42,971 nucleotides of DNA from Nitrospina sp. (lineage in GTDB: Bacteria > Nitrospinota > Nitrospinia > Nitrospinales > VA-1): positions 1 through 42,971 of the forward strand of contig JABIAY010000041.1 of the NCBI GenBank assembly GCA_018653085.1, written 5' to 3'. The stretch's first letter is position 1, and each line of letters begins with the position of its first letter. Positions 34,450-42,971 of this stretch are shown piece after piece. The translations under genes were made by a program, and so were the position numbers. The notes beneath the pieces are model-generated. The model ran no database searches and had not been told where the DNA came from. It was given only the letters and a program-made list of their open reading frames with translations.

Positions 34450-34621
34450 CCAGCCGGTATTTTGTTCATGGCTACTCAATTTTATCGGCACCGGAGTGTG
34501 GGGTTATTTTTGCTACATAACGGGTAACCTTGGTGAGGTAACCGCCTCGGATGGTAGCAAATGGTCCATTTCATGTCAAAATATTAGTCCCTCGGTCGTA
34601 CCGTTCTGATAAGATTGATGC

Positions 34622-35473
34622 ATGATACGTCTTGCCTTGTTATTTTTAGTTTTGGGCGGGTGTTCCTCCAGCCAGATGGCGGTTCAGGCTACGTTGCCAT
34701 TGGTAGGAAGCCAGATACTGGCCATGCAGGAGGAAAGCGACCCGACCCTTGCCGAAAAAGCCATCCCCGCTAACTTGAAAATGCTGGAAGGACTGCTCAA
34801 GCAGGACTCCGATAACGTTTGGATTCTGGAAAACCTTGCCCAAGGGTTTTGCGGTTACGCATTCAGTTTTGTGGAAGATACAGAACCTGATCGGGCCTCT
34901 TCTTTATATGCAAGGGGTAAGGATTATGCTTTGCGCGCGACTATTATCAGGACGGGCAGGGAAAAATGGCAAGACCTCTCTTTGGATGAATGGTCTCGTG
35001 CTCTCAAAGAAGTGGAGGTTGCAGATCAGCCGGCTTTATTCTGGCTGGGGCAATGCTGGGGCGGCTGGTTGATGCAGAATTTGGACTCGGTTGAGGCTTT
35101 TGCGGACATTCCCCGTTTGGAAATCCTGATGAAAAAAGTCCATGAATTGAATCCCGCTTTTCATCATGCCGGACCCAGTTTGTTTCTCGGAACTTTTTAT
35201 GGGGGGCGCAGTAGAATGCTGGGGGGGAACCCGGAAAAATCTCGCCACCATTTTGAAGAGGCGCTGGAGCTGACCGAAAACAAATATTTGCTGGTGCGTT
35301 TACTTTTTGCCAAAACCTATGCGGTGCAGAATCAGAACCGGCAATTGTTTAAGTCGCAATTGCAGGCGATTTTGCAGGCTCCGCCCAATTTATTTCCCGA
35401 GCAACGTCTTGCCAATGAGGTGGCCCGCAAAAAAGCCGCTCAACTTTTAGATCAAATTGATGAGTTATTTTAA
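34622..35473 (+). CDS. TRAP transporter TatT-type lipoprotein
   Basis: A 283-residue lipoprotein. The signal peptide ends with the lipobox LVLGGC (Cys14). The rest is helical, TPR-like, and matches the TatT component of T-component TRAP transporters: KAIPANLKMLEGLLKQDSDNVWILENLAQGFCGYAFSF, followed by ARGKDYALRA. TatT trimers are proposed to dock the DctP-type binding protein and pass hydrophobic ligand. It overlaps the downstream DctP gene by 14 nt, so they are coupled. The transporter's membrane subunits are not next to it. Confidence 0.88.
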   Translation: MIRLALLFLVLGGCSSSQMAVQATLPLVGSQILAMQEESDPTLAEKAIPANLKMLEGLLKQDSDNVWILENLAQGFCGYAFSFVEDTEPDRASSLYARGKDYALRATIIRTGREKWQDLSLDEWSRALKEVEVADQPALFWLGQCWGGWLMQNLDSVEAFADIPRLEILMKKVHELNPAFHHAGPSLFLGTFYGGRSRMLGGNPEKSRHHFEEALELTENKYLLVRLLFAKTYAVQNQNRQLFKSQLQAILQAPPNLFPEQRLANEVARKKAAQLLDQIDELF

Positions 35474-36482
35474 CTTCATAAGCCGTTTCCTGTTTTTGTT
35501 GACGGTGTTGTTTGTCGGCATGGGGGCCAGTCCTGCTGAGGCCGACAAAAAACATGTCATCAAGTTCGCCACGCTGGCCCCTGAAGGATCTTCATGGATG
35601 AAATCCATGCGTGGGCTTGCCAAAAAAGTCAAAAAGGCCACCGATGGTCATGTGACGTTCCGGTTTTATCCCGGCGGTGTATCCGGCGATGAAAAGGATG
35701 TGATACGTAAAATGAGGATCGGCCAGCTTCATGGTGCGGGGTTCACGGGAGTGGGTCTTGGTCAGATTCTGCCGGAGGTGCGGGTTCTCGATCTTCCTTT
35801 CCTGTTTAATACGGATGAGGAAATCCAGCACATATATAGCAAAATGAGTGACTATTATTCAGCCCGGTATGAAGATAAAGGTTATGTGTTATTGGGCTGG
35901 GTGCCAGTTGGGTGGGTACATTTTTTCTCCCGGCATCCCATTCGTACTGTTGATGATCTTCGCCAGTCCAAATCCTGGATGTGGGAAGGCGACCCGCTGG
36001 TGGAACAGGCCTATGAAGGACTGGGGGTCCAACCAATTCCTCTTTCCATTACGGATGTCCTGCTCTCTTTGCAAACGGGCATGGTGGACACGGTTTATTC
36101 ATCTACCCAGGGGGCCCTGGCTTTGCAATGGTTCACCAAAGTGAAGCACGTTACTCGACTACGTATGGGGTACGCGACAGGCGGAGTTTTGATCTCCAAA
36201 AAGAAATTCGACAAACTTCCTCAACCCTATCAGACAGCTGTGAAAAAAATCGCAACCGAGTGCCTGCTGGAACTGGTTCAACTCATCCAGGAGGACAATT
36301 TGAAAGCCCATAAAGTTTTAGAAAAAAATGATGTGAAATGGGTGGGTCTTCCTGATGAAAAAGAAATGGGAAGGTTTCGTGAAGCGGGAGCCGCCGCCCG
36401 GAAAAACATGGCGGGAAAATATTTTCCTCCTGAACTTCTAGGCCGAGTGCTCGGTCATCTAAAAGAATTCCGCCACCGCTAG
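35460..36482 (+). CDS. TRAP transporter solute-binding protein, DctP family
   Basis: A 340-residue periplasmic binding protein. The signal peptide covers about 1-28 (FISRFLFLLTVLFVGMG, cut near AEA). Mature DctP features: IKFATLAPEGSSWMKSMRGLAKKV, the FYPGGVSGDEKDVIRKMRIGQLHGAG region and VRVLDLPFLF. It binds an organic substrate, often a carboxylate, or possibly a hydrophobic ligand given the TatT partner. The stop (TAG, 36480-36482) is inside repeat copy J. No DctQ/DctM gene follows: the next gene is on the other strand. Confidence 0.92.
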   Translation: MSYFNFISRFLFLLTVLFVGMGASPAEADKKHVIKFATLAPEGSSWMKSMRGLAKKVKKATDGHVTFRFYPGGVSGDEKDVIRKMRIGQLHGAGFTGVGLGQILPEVRVLDLPFLFNTDEEIQHIYSKMSDYYSARYEDKGYVLLGWVPVGWVHFFSRHPIRTVDDLRQSKSWMWEGDPLVEQAYEGLGVQPIPLSITDVLLSLQTGMVDTVYSSTQGALALQWFTKVKHVTRLRMGYATGGVLISKKKFDKLPQPYQTAVKKIATECLLELVQLIQEDNLKAHKVLEKNDVKWVGLPDEKEMGRFREAGAAARKNMAGKYFPPELLGRVLGHLKEFRHR

Positions 36483-36647
36483 GCCCACCCCTTAGCAGGG
36501 GAGGCAGTTTGCAATAGCTGACTTGGGCGAATAAAAAATTATCTCGGCTGAATGAGCCGCCATTAATTCCCCCCCCCTCTTATCAAAGTATTGCGCTTGA
36601 GGGCTTGGCTTGCTTAACGAGCAATGCAGTACTGGCCCCGCGCCTAG
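36479..36647. repeat. CTAG-headed repeats J and K, face to face
   Basis: The left half-copy J starts with CTAG (36479-36482), a CCCCT / AGGGG hairpin (36487-36502), TTGCAATAGC and TTATCTCGGCTGAA. The right half-copy K, on the minus strand, starts with CTAG (36644-36647) and GGCGCGGGGCCAGT, then a diverged body with GCATTGCTCG. Each CTAG supplies the TAG stop of its gene (DctP on plus, PpiC on minus). The whole 169-nt space between the two genes is repeat, apart from the middle. Confidence 0.78.
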
Positions 36648-37675
36648 CGGAAGAAGTTTTCGATCTTTGCTTCTTTCCTCAGGCCTTTGATATAGACTTC
36701 GACCTCTTTTTTAGCTTCTTCCATAAACAGGAATTTTTGAATGGAGCCTTTCATGTCTTCAAAAGGTGCCTGCTCCGGCGGATGCTTTTCGATGAGCTGG
36801 ATAACATGGAACCCGAATCGGGTTGTTACTTTTTCGCTGACTTCGCCAGGTTTTAACTTTGAGATGGCTTCATCAAAAGCCGGATCGAGAATCCCTTTAT
36901 AAATAATGTCCAGGTCTCCACCGCTATCCTGACTGGATTCGTCATCCGATTTTTCCTTTGCCAGTTCTTTGAAGCTTGCGCCTCCTTTAAGCTCTTTGAT
37001 AATGCCGTCTATTTTTTCTTCCGCCTTTTTGGTCAACTCGTCCCTTCTTTCCTGTAGTTCTTTGATGGGGGTGGACCTCAACATATCCGGGGGGAAGATC
37101 GATGCGAGAATGTGGCGCGTGCGAAAAGATTCGGGACGATGGAACTTCTGCTTATTGTCCTCATAGTATTTTTTGACATCCTCGTCCGAAATATTGATCT
37201 TGCCTTTGATCTGCTCATTCAATAATTGTCTGGCATGGATATCTATTTCCATGGAGTTCTTAAGGTCCTTCAAGGTGATGTCTCTTTTGCTCAGGGCCTT
37301 TTCGAATTCTTCATCACTGGCATAGGGTTCGCGCAGGGCTTTTACCTCTTTTTCGATCAAATCGGAGTCTACCTCCAATTTCCTTTCTTTACCCTGTTGA
37401 TAGACCAACTCCCGCACGACTTCTTTTTCTATCAGGTCTTTTACGATACTGGTTCTTTCACGCAGAGTCAGCGGTCGTTGGACGTTTTTTAAAATCTTGC
37501 TCAGCCTGAACTTGATATATTTTGCTTGGATATCTACCCCGTTTACCCGCGCTACAACATCGGGGATTTTCAGGGTTTCTGAAGAAGGTAGCGCCGACGC
37601 TGTTTCCACCGCTGTAAAGGTGAGGGCGCAAAGAGAAAAGATAGCAAGAACTAAAAGGCAAAGTCTGTTTTTCAT
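36644..37675 (-). CDS. Periplasmic SurA/PpiC-type peptidyl-prolyl isomerase
   Basis: A 343-residue exported foldase. The signal peptide is about 1-28 (LCLLVLAIFSLCALTF). A SurA-like N-terminal helical domain (about 38-185) begins VVARVNGVDIQAKYI. One parvulin domain (about 186-310) follows, with FRTRHILA, FKELAKEKSDDESSQDSGGDL and RFGFHVIQLIEKH. It would help fold outer-membrane proteins. Stand-alone gene, convergent with dctP and divergent from the spermidine-synthase-like gene. Confidence 0.92.
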   Translation of the reverse strand: MKNRLCLLVLAIFSLCALTFTAVETASALPSSETLKIPDVVARVNGVDIQAKYIKFRLSKILKNVQRPLTLRERTSIVKDLIEKEVVRELVYQQGKERKLEVDSDLIEKEVKALREPYASDEEFEKALSKRDITLKDLKNSMEIDIHARQLLNEQIKGKINISDEDVKKYYEDNKQKFHRPESFRTRHILASIFPPDMLRSTPIKELQERRDELTKKAEEKIDGIIKELKGGASFKELAKEKSDDESSQDSGGDLDIIYKGILDPAFDEAISKLKPGEVSEKVTTRFGFHVIQLIEKHPPEQAPFEDMKGSIQKFLFMEEAKKEVEVYIKGLRKEAKIENFFR

Positions 37676-37812
37676 GATTTCGTCAGGGATAAAGGGTTTT
37701 TTCGTATTAATGTAATAAGGATGGGCAGAAGGATAGCACTCATGAAATTATGATGCAATACCTGTTCGTTAAATTGACGGATTGATGCGGCTGTGGGAAA
37801 ATCACTCCTCTT

Positions 37813-40467
37813 ATGACTGATCGTCCTTCATATAAAGTTTCATGGATTGCTTATGCCTGCCTTTTCGCCTCAGGGGCCGCGAGCCTGGGCTATGAGCTGA
37901 TATGGTTTCGGCATTTGGCTCTGGTGTTCGGAGCCAGTTTGTATGCGCTGAGTGCCGTGTTATGCGCGTTCATGATGGGGCTTGCGGCAGGGGCCTGGGT
38001 TATGGGACGGGTTCTGGCCAGGGCTGAGATAGCACCGGATAAATTGATTCGCGGATATGGACTGCTGGAAGGATTGATTGGGCTCTATGCTCTGTGCTTT
38101 CCTCTCGGACTGGAATTACTGGAAAAACTATATCCTCTGATTTTGCCTGCAAGTGGGCAGGTAGGGCTGGAGGTGCATATGCTGGAATTTTTCCTGAGCA
38201 CGCTCTTAATGCTTCCCGCTACTTTTTTGATGGGAGCCACTTTGCCGCTGGTAGGATGCTGGGCCACTGGCAATCAGACTCATCAGGTTTTCACCCAGGT
38301 TTCGCGGCTATACGGGACCAATACTTTTGGCGCGGTTTTTGGCTGTCTTTTTACCCAGTTTCTCGCCATCCGCCTTTGGGGGGTTCAGGGCGCGACAGGG
38401 TTTGCGATCGGACTCAACGTAGTGGTTTTTATACTGTGTTATGGAATGCCACAAATTTTTTCCAGGGTAACTTCTGATCCTACCGAGGCCAAACCGGAAA
38501 AACGTAAAGACAAGCAAAAAGCGGTGGTCTCCCCCGCCATTGGCATTTTGGTTTTTGCCATGTTTGCTTATTCCGGAATGGCTTCCTTGTCCAGTCAGAT
38601 TTTATGGACCCGCATTCTTGTTTTCCCACTTGGCAGTACTTTGTATTCGTTCGCGCTGATCCTTGCCACATTTTTGCTGGGAATTGCGATAGGAAGCCTG
38701 ACCGCGAACAAATTGCTGGGGCGGTCCCACCAGGTTCTCAAGTTTGTTGGTATTGAAATCGCCATTGGAGTTTTTTGTATTGCCATTCTTCCTGTGCTGG
38801 ACAACCTGACGGAATGGACGGCATTGGCGGATGGCTATTTTTACAGCCTGGATCCCTCTGCCGGTAAAACCTTTCTGATACGATCATTGTTCGCGTTCGG
38901 GCTGATGTTCCTTCCCACCTTTGGGTTTGGTCTGCTTTTCCCGTTAGCCAATCACATCTACTCGCACCGTTTTGAGGGAGCCGGGAAAGGAGTTGGGAAA
39001 ATTTTGGGCAATACCTATTCCATCAATACGGTGGGCGCGGTACTGGGAACCATCCTGACACCGTTTGTGTTCATACCTTTTTTTGGAATTCGCTTGTCGC
39101 TATATGGCATTTATGCGGTGTTGATCCTGTTTGGTTTTTATATCCTCGGAAGAGTCCAAAAATCTCGGTCCCTGTCCAGAGCGATACTGCTGGGCGGAGT
39201 ATTTTTTATTCTGGTTGTGGGGAAAGGTTATTGGGTTCCGGATATAGAAACGGTTAAAGCCGGGCAGGGCAATTTTGCGCGGCTGGAAGTGAATGTTCCT
39301 GCGGATCGCATACGTCTATTGGATTATAAGGAGGGCGAATATTCCACCATCAGCGTGGTGGAGGATAAAGAGAGCCGGGCGCGTACGATTTATCTGGATG
39401 GATTCAGCACCGCCACCGTGTCCAGCGCATTTTCCGGCAGTACTTATATGCAGGCCATGGGGTTTGTGCCGATGGCGTTGCATCCCGCACCCAAAAAGCG
39501 TGTTCTGGTGATCGGGTTTGGTACCGGCAACACTATGGGAACGGCTTCCCTGTTCCCGGGGGCTGAGGTGCACGGGGTTGAGATTGATAAAAATGTGTTG
39601 GCGTTTTCCAAATGGTTTTCTACCTGGAACCACGATGTTTTAAACCGACCCAATACAAAAATGTTTATTCAGGATGGCAGGGCTTTTTTGAAATGGTCGA
39701 AGTCCACTTACGATGTCATCATTATGGAGCCGATGTCTCCCCTGCAGGCCGGAGTGGTGAACCTCTATTCCAGGGAATTTTATGAGCTGGCTTTGAGCCA
39801 TTTAAAAGAAGACGGCTTGCTGGTGCAATGGCTTCCCTTGCACCTGATAGGACCGGAAGATGCGAGGTCCATCACCCACACGTTCAGGCAGGTGTTCCCG
39901 GAGTTTTCGGTGTGGAACAGTTTTCTCACACGCATTGCCCTGCTGGTAGGAAGCCGGGAGTCGATAGCACTGGATAAAAATTATTTTGATACGCTCATGC
40001 GTAACGATGAAATAAAACGGATCGCCGGGGAAATGAAAGTGAACTCGTTTCTGGATTTCGCCGATTTTTTTATTACCGATGGAAAACGCCTGTCGCCTTT
40101 TTTGCAGGGGGCCGGTGAGATTACCGACGACTCGCCACTGCTGGAGTTTTCTTCTGTTTCGCTTCTGCCTCCGTTACAATGGGAAACCGATGAGAGTTTC
40201 CTGAACCTCCTGCGTCCCCGGTTGGATCAGTTTCCTGATGTGAAAGGAATGCCGGAAGTCTTTAAGCAAAATTATGCGGTTCGGACTGCGCAGAGGTTTG
40301 GTTTGTTCGCGCGCCGTTATCACGGGCCGGGAGAAAACTTTTTTGCCTCCGGTAATTATCTTGCTGGACTGGATGCGTTAAGAGTTTATTTTGATGAAAA
40401 TAAAAACCCTCGTATAAGTTTGCAGGACGCAAAGTGGAATAACCGGCGGGCCGCCGGTGGCAGATAG
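37813..40467 (+). CDS. Membrane-embedded spermidine-synthase-like protein
   Basis: An 884-residue fusion-type protein. The first about 475 residues carry some 13-14 transmembrane helices (opening GAASLGYELIWFRHLALVFG), a layout known as a spermidine synthase with an MFS-like membrane part. From about 480 to 740 comes a Rossmann methyltransferase-like domain: VLVIGFGTGNTMGT (about 563-576), HGVEIDKNVL, QDGRAFL and YDVIIMEPMSP. Its similarity to polyamine synthases is in the fold; whether it moves an aminopropyl group is not established for these membrane forms. A C-terminal tail (about 740-884) has no recognised domain. Confidence 0.85.
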   Translation: MTDRPSYKVSWIAYACLFASGAASLGYELIWFRHLALVFGASLYALSAVLCAFMMGLAAGAWVMGRVLARAEIAPDKLIRGYGLLEGLIGLYALCFPLGLELLEKLYPLILPASGQVGLEVHMLEFFLSTLLMLPATFLMGATLPLVGCWATGNQTHQVFTQVSRLYGTNTFGAVFGCLFTQFLAIRLWGVQGATGFAIGLNVVVFILCYGMPQIFSRVTSDPTEAKPEKRKDKQKAVVSPAIGILVFAMFAYSGMASLSSQILWTRILVFPLGSTLYSFALILATFLLGIAIGSLTANKLLGRSHQVLKFVGIEIAIGVFCIAILPVLDNLTEWTALADGYFYSLDPSAGKTFLIRSLFAFGLMFLPTFGFGLLFPLANHIYSHRFEGAGKGVGKILGNTYSINTVGAVLGTILTPFVFIPFFGIRLSLYGIYAVLILFGFYILGRVQKSRSLSRAILLGGVFFILVVGKGYWVPDIETVKAGQGNFARLEVNVPADRIRLLDYKEGEYSTISVVEDKESRARTIYLDGFSTATVSSAFSGSTYMQAMGFVPMALHPAPKKRVLVIGFGTGNTMGTASLFPGAEVHGVEIDKNVLAFSKWFSTWNHDVLNRPNTKMFIQDGRAFLKWSKSTYDVIIMEPMSPLQAGVVNLYSREFYELALSHLKEDGLLVQWLPLHLIGPEDARSITHTFRQVFPEFSVWNSFLTRIALLVGSRESIALDKNYFDTLMRNDEIKRIAGEMKVNSFLDFADFFITDGKRLSPFLQGAGEITDDSPLLEFSSVSLLPPLQWETDESFLNLLRPRLDQFPDVKGMPEVFKQNYAVRTAQRFGLFARRYHGPGENFFASGNYLAGLDALRVYFDENKNPRISLQDAKWNNRRAAGGR

Positions 40468-40507
40468 CCCCCAGATACGGCATAAGTGCTTTTAAGTGAG
40501 GAGAAGT

Positions 40508-40603
40508 GTTATCCAACCACCCTCACCTCAATCCTCTCCCTTAAAGGGAGAGGAAGCAAAAAGTTCCTTCTCCCCTGGAGGGAGAAGGTTAGGATGAGGG
40601 GGA
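40508..40603. repeat. Second family: intergenic palindrome
   Basis: CCACCCTCACCTCAATCCTC followed by TCCCTTAAAGGGAGAGGAAG, then CCTTCTCCCCTGGAGGGAGA and AGGTTAGGATGAGGG form two nested inverted repeats, a common bacterial intergenic repeat type. Confidence 0.7.
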
Positions 40604-40636
40604 CTATAAAGATTCAGTTCTTGAATAAGGCGAACG

Positions 40637-41005
40637 ATGAGTTTTAACCGGGGTGACAAAATTCTGCTGGTTCTGCTGGTGTTGTTCAATGCCGGTCTTT
40701 TTTATTATTTTGGCACGGGATTTAACAAGGGCGATTGGGTCGTCATCCAGGTAGCGGAGAAACAGGTGGCCCGCTTTCCCCTTATGTCAGATAGGGTCAT
40801 TCAGGTGCAAGGACCTCTTGGTGCCACGGAAGTGGAAATCAGCCAGGGCAGGGCGAGAATAGTCCGCTCCCCCTGTAAACTCAAGGTCTGCATCAAGTCG
40901 GGATACATCCGGTACGCCGACCGCCTCTCAGCCTGCCTGCCGAATAAAGTGGTGGTGAGAATCGAAGGCGCAAGCCAAAGGGGACTGGACGCTGTCGTAG
41001 GATGA
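40637..41005 (+). CDS. Membrane-anchored NusG domain II protein
   Basis: A 122-residue protein. One N-terminal transmembrane helix (about 9-26, ILLVLLVLFNAGLFYYFG) anchors an extracytoplasmic domain with the NusG_II (DUF1312-like) pattern: VEISQGRARIVRSPCKLKVC, then KSGYIRYADRLSACLPNKVVV. The three Cys are conserved in the family. Function is unknown; it is often beside a Gx-type ECF transporter, which is not seen here. The next ATG (41002) overlaps its stop (41003-41005) by 4 nt, so it is coupled with the peptidase gene. Confidence 0.85.
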   Translation: MSFNRGDKILLVLLVLFNAGLFYYFGTGFNKGDWVVIQVAEKQVARFPLMSDRVIQVQGPLGATEVEISQGRARIVRSPCKLKVCIKSGYIRYADRLSACLPNKVVVRIEGASQRGLDAVVG

Positions 41006-42971
41006 AGAAGCTTTTCCAAATATTGTGGCTGGCTTGCATATTGGCTCTTGTGGTAACCCCGAGTGCGGTCTGGTCTTTTTCCCCGATCCACCACCAATTA
41101 CAAATAGAACTGGAGCCTTCGTCCCGGTTTGCCAGAATCGAAGACACGGTTCAATTTAAAACTTCCCCAAGCAATTGTGGGTCCTTTGTCTTTTACCTTC
41201 ATGCTGACCTGCAACTAAACAGCCATCAGGTTCCGGCGGGTTGGCAGGTGAAAACCGCCGATCATGAATCCGGACTCGTTAAGGTTGAGGTGACAAAAAG
41301 CAATTCCGCAACCTGTCCAGAAACATTTTCAATGACGTTGAATTATTCCGGCATGCTTCACGATGCGGATGACCCTTCAGGCTCCAGCGGTTTCTTTTTT
41401 TCCGGCGATAGTTATTTTTACCCGCAGATAAAAGGCGCTCTGGTTACTTTCGATATGCAGGTTTCCCTGCCCGATCCCTGGCAGTCTGTGAGCCAGGGGA
41501 GGAGGCTTGACGATGGTCTTCGTGAAGGAAGAAGAGTTGGTTCATGGGAATCTTCTCATCCGACTGAAGAAATATATTTAATCGGCAACAAGTTCCATAT
41601 TTATAAGGCGGAGCATAAGGGACTTTCCCTGTATGCGTTTTTGCTGGAAAAAGAAGAGGAGCTGGCCGACCGGTATCTTCAAACGGCTAAAGGTTATATT
41701 GATTTTTATTCCGAACTGATCGGGCCTTACCCCTATGAAAAGTTTGCCCTGGTGGAAAATTCCCGGCAGACCGGCTATGGCATGCCTTCTTTTACCTTGA
41801 TGGGATCACGAATCATTCGTTTCCCGTTTATTCTGCATAGTTCTTACCCACACGAAATTCTGCACAACTGGTGGGGCAACGGAGTGTTTCCCGATATGAA
41901 GCAGGGGAACTGGTCAGAAGGTTTGACGGCTTATCTTGCCGACCATCTGCTTCTGGAATTGAAAGGCAAGGGAGCTGGGTACCGGTTTCAGGAAATGATG
42001 AAGTTCTCGAACTATGTCAACAAAGAGAATGATTTTCCTCTGAGTGAGTTCGGCTATCGGGATAACATGGCCTCCCAGGCTATTGGTTATGCCAAGCTCC
42101 TTATGGTTTTTCATATGCTACGAACCGAAGTCGGCGATGAGAACTTTTTAAAAAGCTTGAAAAGGTTTTATGCGACCTATAAGTACCGGTATGCCGGTTA
42201 TGAGGATCTGCGTAGGATTTTTGAAAAGGTGTCAGGCCAAAACTTGAGCGAATTTTTTTGGCAGTGGGTTCATCGCAAAGGGGCACCAGAAATCCACTTA
42301 CAGGAAGCATCTTATGTCGCCAGTCAGGGCCGATATGACCTGAAGGTGATGGTGGAGCAGGAGAGTCCGGCTTTTAAGCTACGGCTTCCGATAGCCATTT
42401 GGACCACCGAATCCCCGGAGGGGGAAATTCATTACATAAAACTCGATACAAAAGAGAAGGAAGTTCATTTCCAGTTGCCAGCCGAGCCAACAGCAGTTCG
42501 GTTGGACCCTTATAATGATGTGTTCCGCCTGCCGGGTATTTTAGAAGCCCCACCCAGTCTGGGGCAGACTTACGGAGCTCAAACTAGCACGGCATATCTT
42601 CAGGAAATAGACGATCGAGGTTACCGGCAGTTTGCGCAAGCGGTGGCGAAAAATATTTTAACGGGAGGCACGAACATCGGAATCCCGGAAGGCAGTGTGT
42701 GGGTTTTTGGGCGGGAGAATCCATTGAAAAAATCTTTCATAAGCCAACTCAAAAAAACTGGCATAGAAGTGGGCGAGAAGGGAGTCCGGTTTCCAGATAG
42801 CTTCTACCCCTGGGAAGACCACAGCTTTGTTTTCACCTTACACAGACCGGGTCAGAAAAAAGGAACGATGACCTGGGTCATTGCCGGTAATAAGGGGAGT
42901 GTTCCCGGTTTGATGCGCAAACTGCCGCATTACGGAAAATATGGTTATCTGGTGTTTGAGGGGTCTGCTCC
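41002..42971 (+). CDS. M1-type zinc metallopeptidase, exported (partial, runs off the window)
   Basis: An open frame of at least 656 codons with no stop before the window end. The signal peptide is about 1-28 (WLACILALVVTPSAVWS). A beta-rich N-terminal domain comes first. The catalytic region has GYGMPSFTLMGSR in place of the GAMEN motif, then HEILH (284-288) and WSEG, with the Glu zinc ligand at about 306; the gap between HExxH and Glu is 17 residues instead of the usual 18. This fits a known M1-related subgroup with HEILHNWWGN. It is coupled with the NusG_II gene through a 4-nt overlap. The C-terminal end is outside the window. Confidence 0.85.
   Translation, partial: MKKLFQILWLACILALVVTPSAVWSFSPIHHQLQIELEPSSRFARIEDTVQFKTSPSNCGSFVFYLHADLQLNSHQVPAGWQVKTADHESGLVKVEVTKSNSATCPETFSMTLNYSGMLHDADDPSGSSGFFFSGDSYFYPQIKGALVTFDMQVSLPDPWQSVSQGRRLDDGLREGRRVGSWESSHPTEEIYLIGNKFHIYKAEHKGLSLYAFLLEKEEELADRYLQTAKGYIDFYSELIGPYPYEKFALVENSRQTGYGMPSFTLMGSRIIRFPFILHSSYPHEILHNWWGNGVFPDMKQGNWSEGLTAYLADHLLLELKGKGAGYRFQEMMKFSNYVNKENDFPLSEFGYRDNMASQAIGYAKLLMVFHMLRTEVGDENFLKSLKRFYATYKYRYAGYEDLRRIFEKVSGQNLSEFFWQWVHRKGAPEIHLQEASYVASQGRYDLKVMVEQESPAFKLRLPIAIWTTESPEGEIHYIKLDTKEKEVHFQLPAEPTAVRLDPYNDVFRLPGILEAPPSLGQTYGAQTSTAYLQEIDDRGYRQFAQAVAKNILTGGTNIGIPEGSVWVFGRENPLKKSFISQLKKTGIEVGEKGVRFPDSFYPWEDHSFVFTLHRPGQKKGTMTWVIAGNKGSVPGLMRKLPHYGKYGYLVFEGSA

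Noticed and set aside
34523..34543. Direct repeat GGTAACC-7-GGTAACC ahead of the TatT gene as an operator
   Set aside because: Two 7-mers are too little evidence, and no promoter could be placed with confidence.
37774..37802. TTGACG-17-GAAAAT as a promoter of the spermidine-synthase-like gene
   Set aside because: The start would fall only about 5 nt before the ATG, leaving no room for a ribosome site.

Overview
The window is about 43 kb of densely packed bacterial chromosome with no rRNA, tRNA, CRISPR array, integrase or transposase that I can see. The cell was a Gram-negative diderm: the window encodes LpxC (lipid A), LolA (lipoprotein carrier), RseP, a SurA/PpiC-type periplasmic foldase, a TRAP solute-binding protein and several exported proteins. 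Base composition is near 50% G+C by eye. Gene order and protein character suggest a deep-branching lineage of the Nitrospinota/Desulfobacterota sort. That is an impression, not a demonstrated assignment.

Layout. 1-7160: mixed genes on both strands (DUF2797 tail, acyl-CoA desaturase, a histidine kinase/OmpR regulator pair, bioD, a small CPCC protein, a PhnP-like metallo-hydrolase, a 2-Cys peroxiredoxin, surE). 7268-15962 (minus strand): a classic translation/RNA supercluster, rimP-nusA-infB-ylxP-rbfA-truB-rpsO-pnp, lacking ylxR, ylxQ and ribF. 16244-22686 (minus): purN-lolA-rseP-small protein-PEP mutase/nucleotidyltransferase fusion-proS. 22968-26051 (plus): a REC-PAS-GGDEF diguanylate cyclase and a secreted ankyrin-repeat protein. 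26113-29473 (minus): greA-trmB-(NtrC-like regulator fused to LpxC). 29766-31691 (plus): an HDOD protein and an MBL hydrolase. 31941-34449 (minus): a solitary pentapeptide-repeat/TIR gene, then a YkgJ/DUF1844/membrane protein operon. 34622-36482 (plus): a TatT/DctP pair without its membrane subunits. 36644-37675 (minus): a parvulin. 37813-42971 (plus): a membrane spermidine-synthase-like protein, a NusG_II membrane protein and an M1-type peptidase that runs off the edge.

The most striking non-coding feature is a dispersed structured repeat, with about twelve half-copies here. It starts with CTAG followed by a GC hairpin, then a block near CTGGCAATAGC, then a block near CTCGGCTTAA. Most copies sit directly at the 3' end of a gene with the CTAG end facing it. 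In several genes the TAG of that CTAG is the stop codon. Two convergent gene ends carry face-to-face copies. A second, more ordinary family of intergenic palindromes lies beside some of these.

The most striking protein is the 729-residue fusion of a full NtrC-type architecture (receiver, degenerate AAA+, Fis-like helix-turn-helix) to an apparently intact LpxC. Other points of interest are a PEP mutase fused to a nucleotidyltransferase inside an envelope-biogenesis operon, a GNRA-capped hairpin burying the ribosome binding site of rimP, a 24-bp hairpin ahead of rpsO, a dyad overlapping a candidate promoter of the diguanylate cyclase gene, and the TIR protein. All calls come from reading the sequence; no search or folding program was run.
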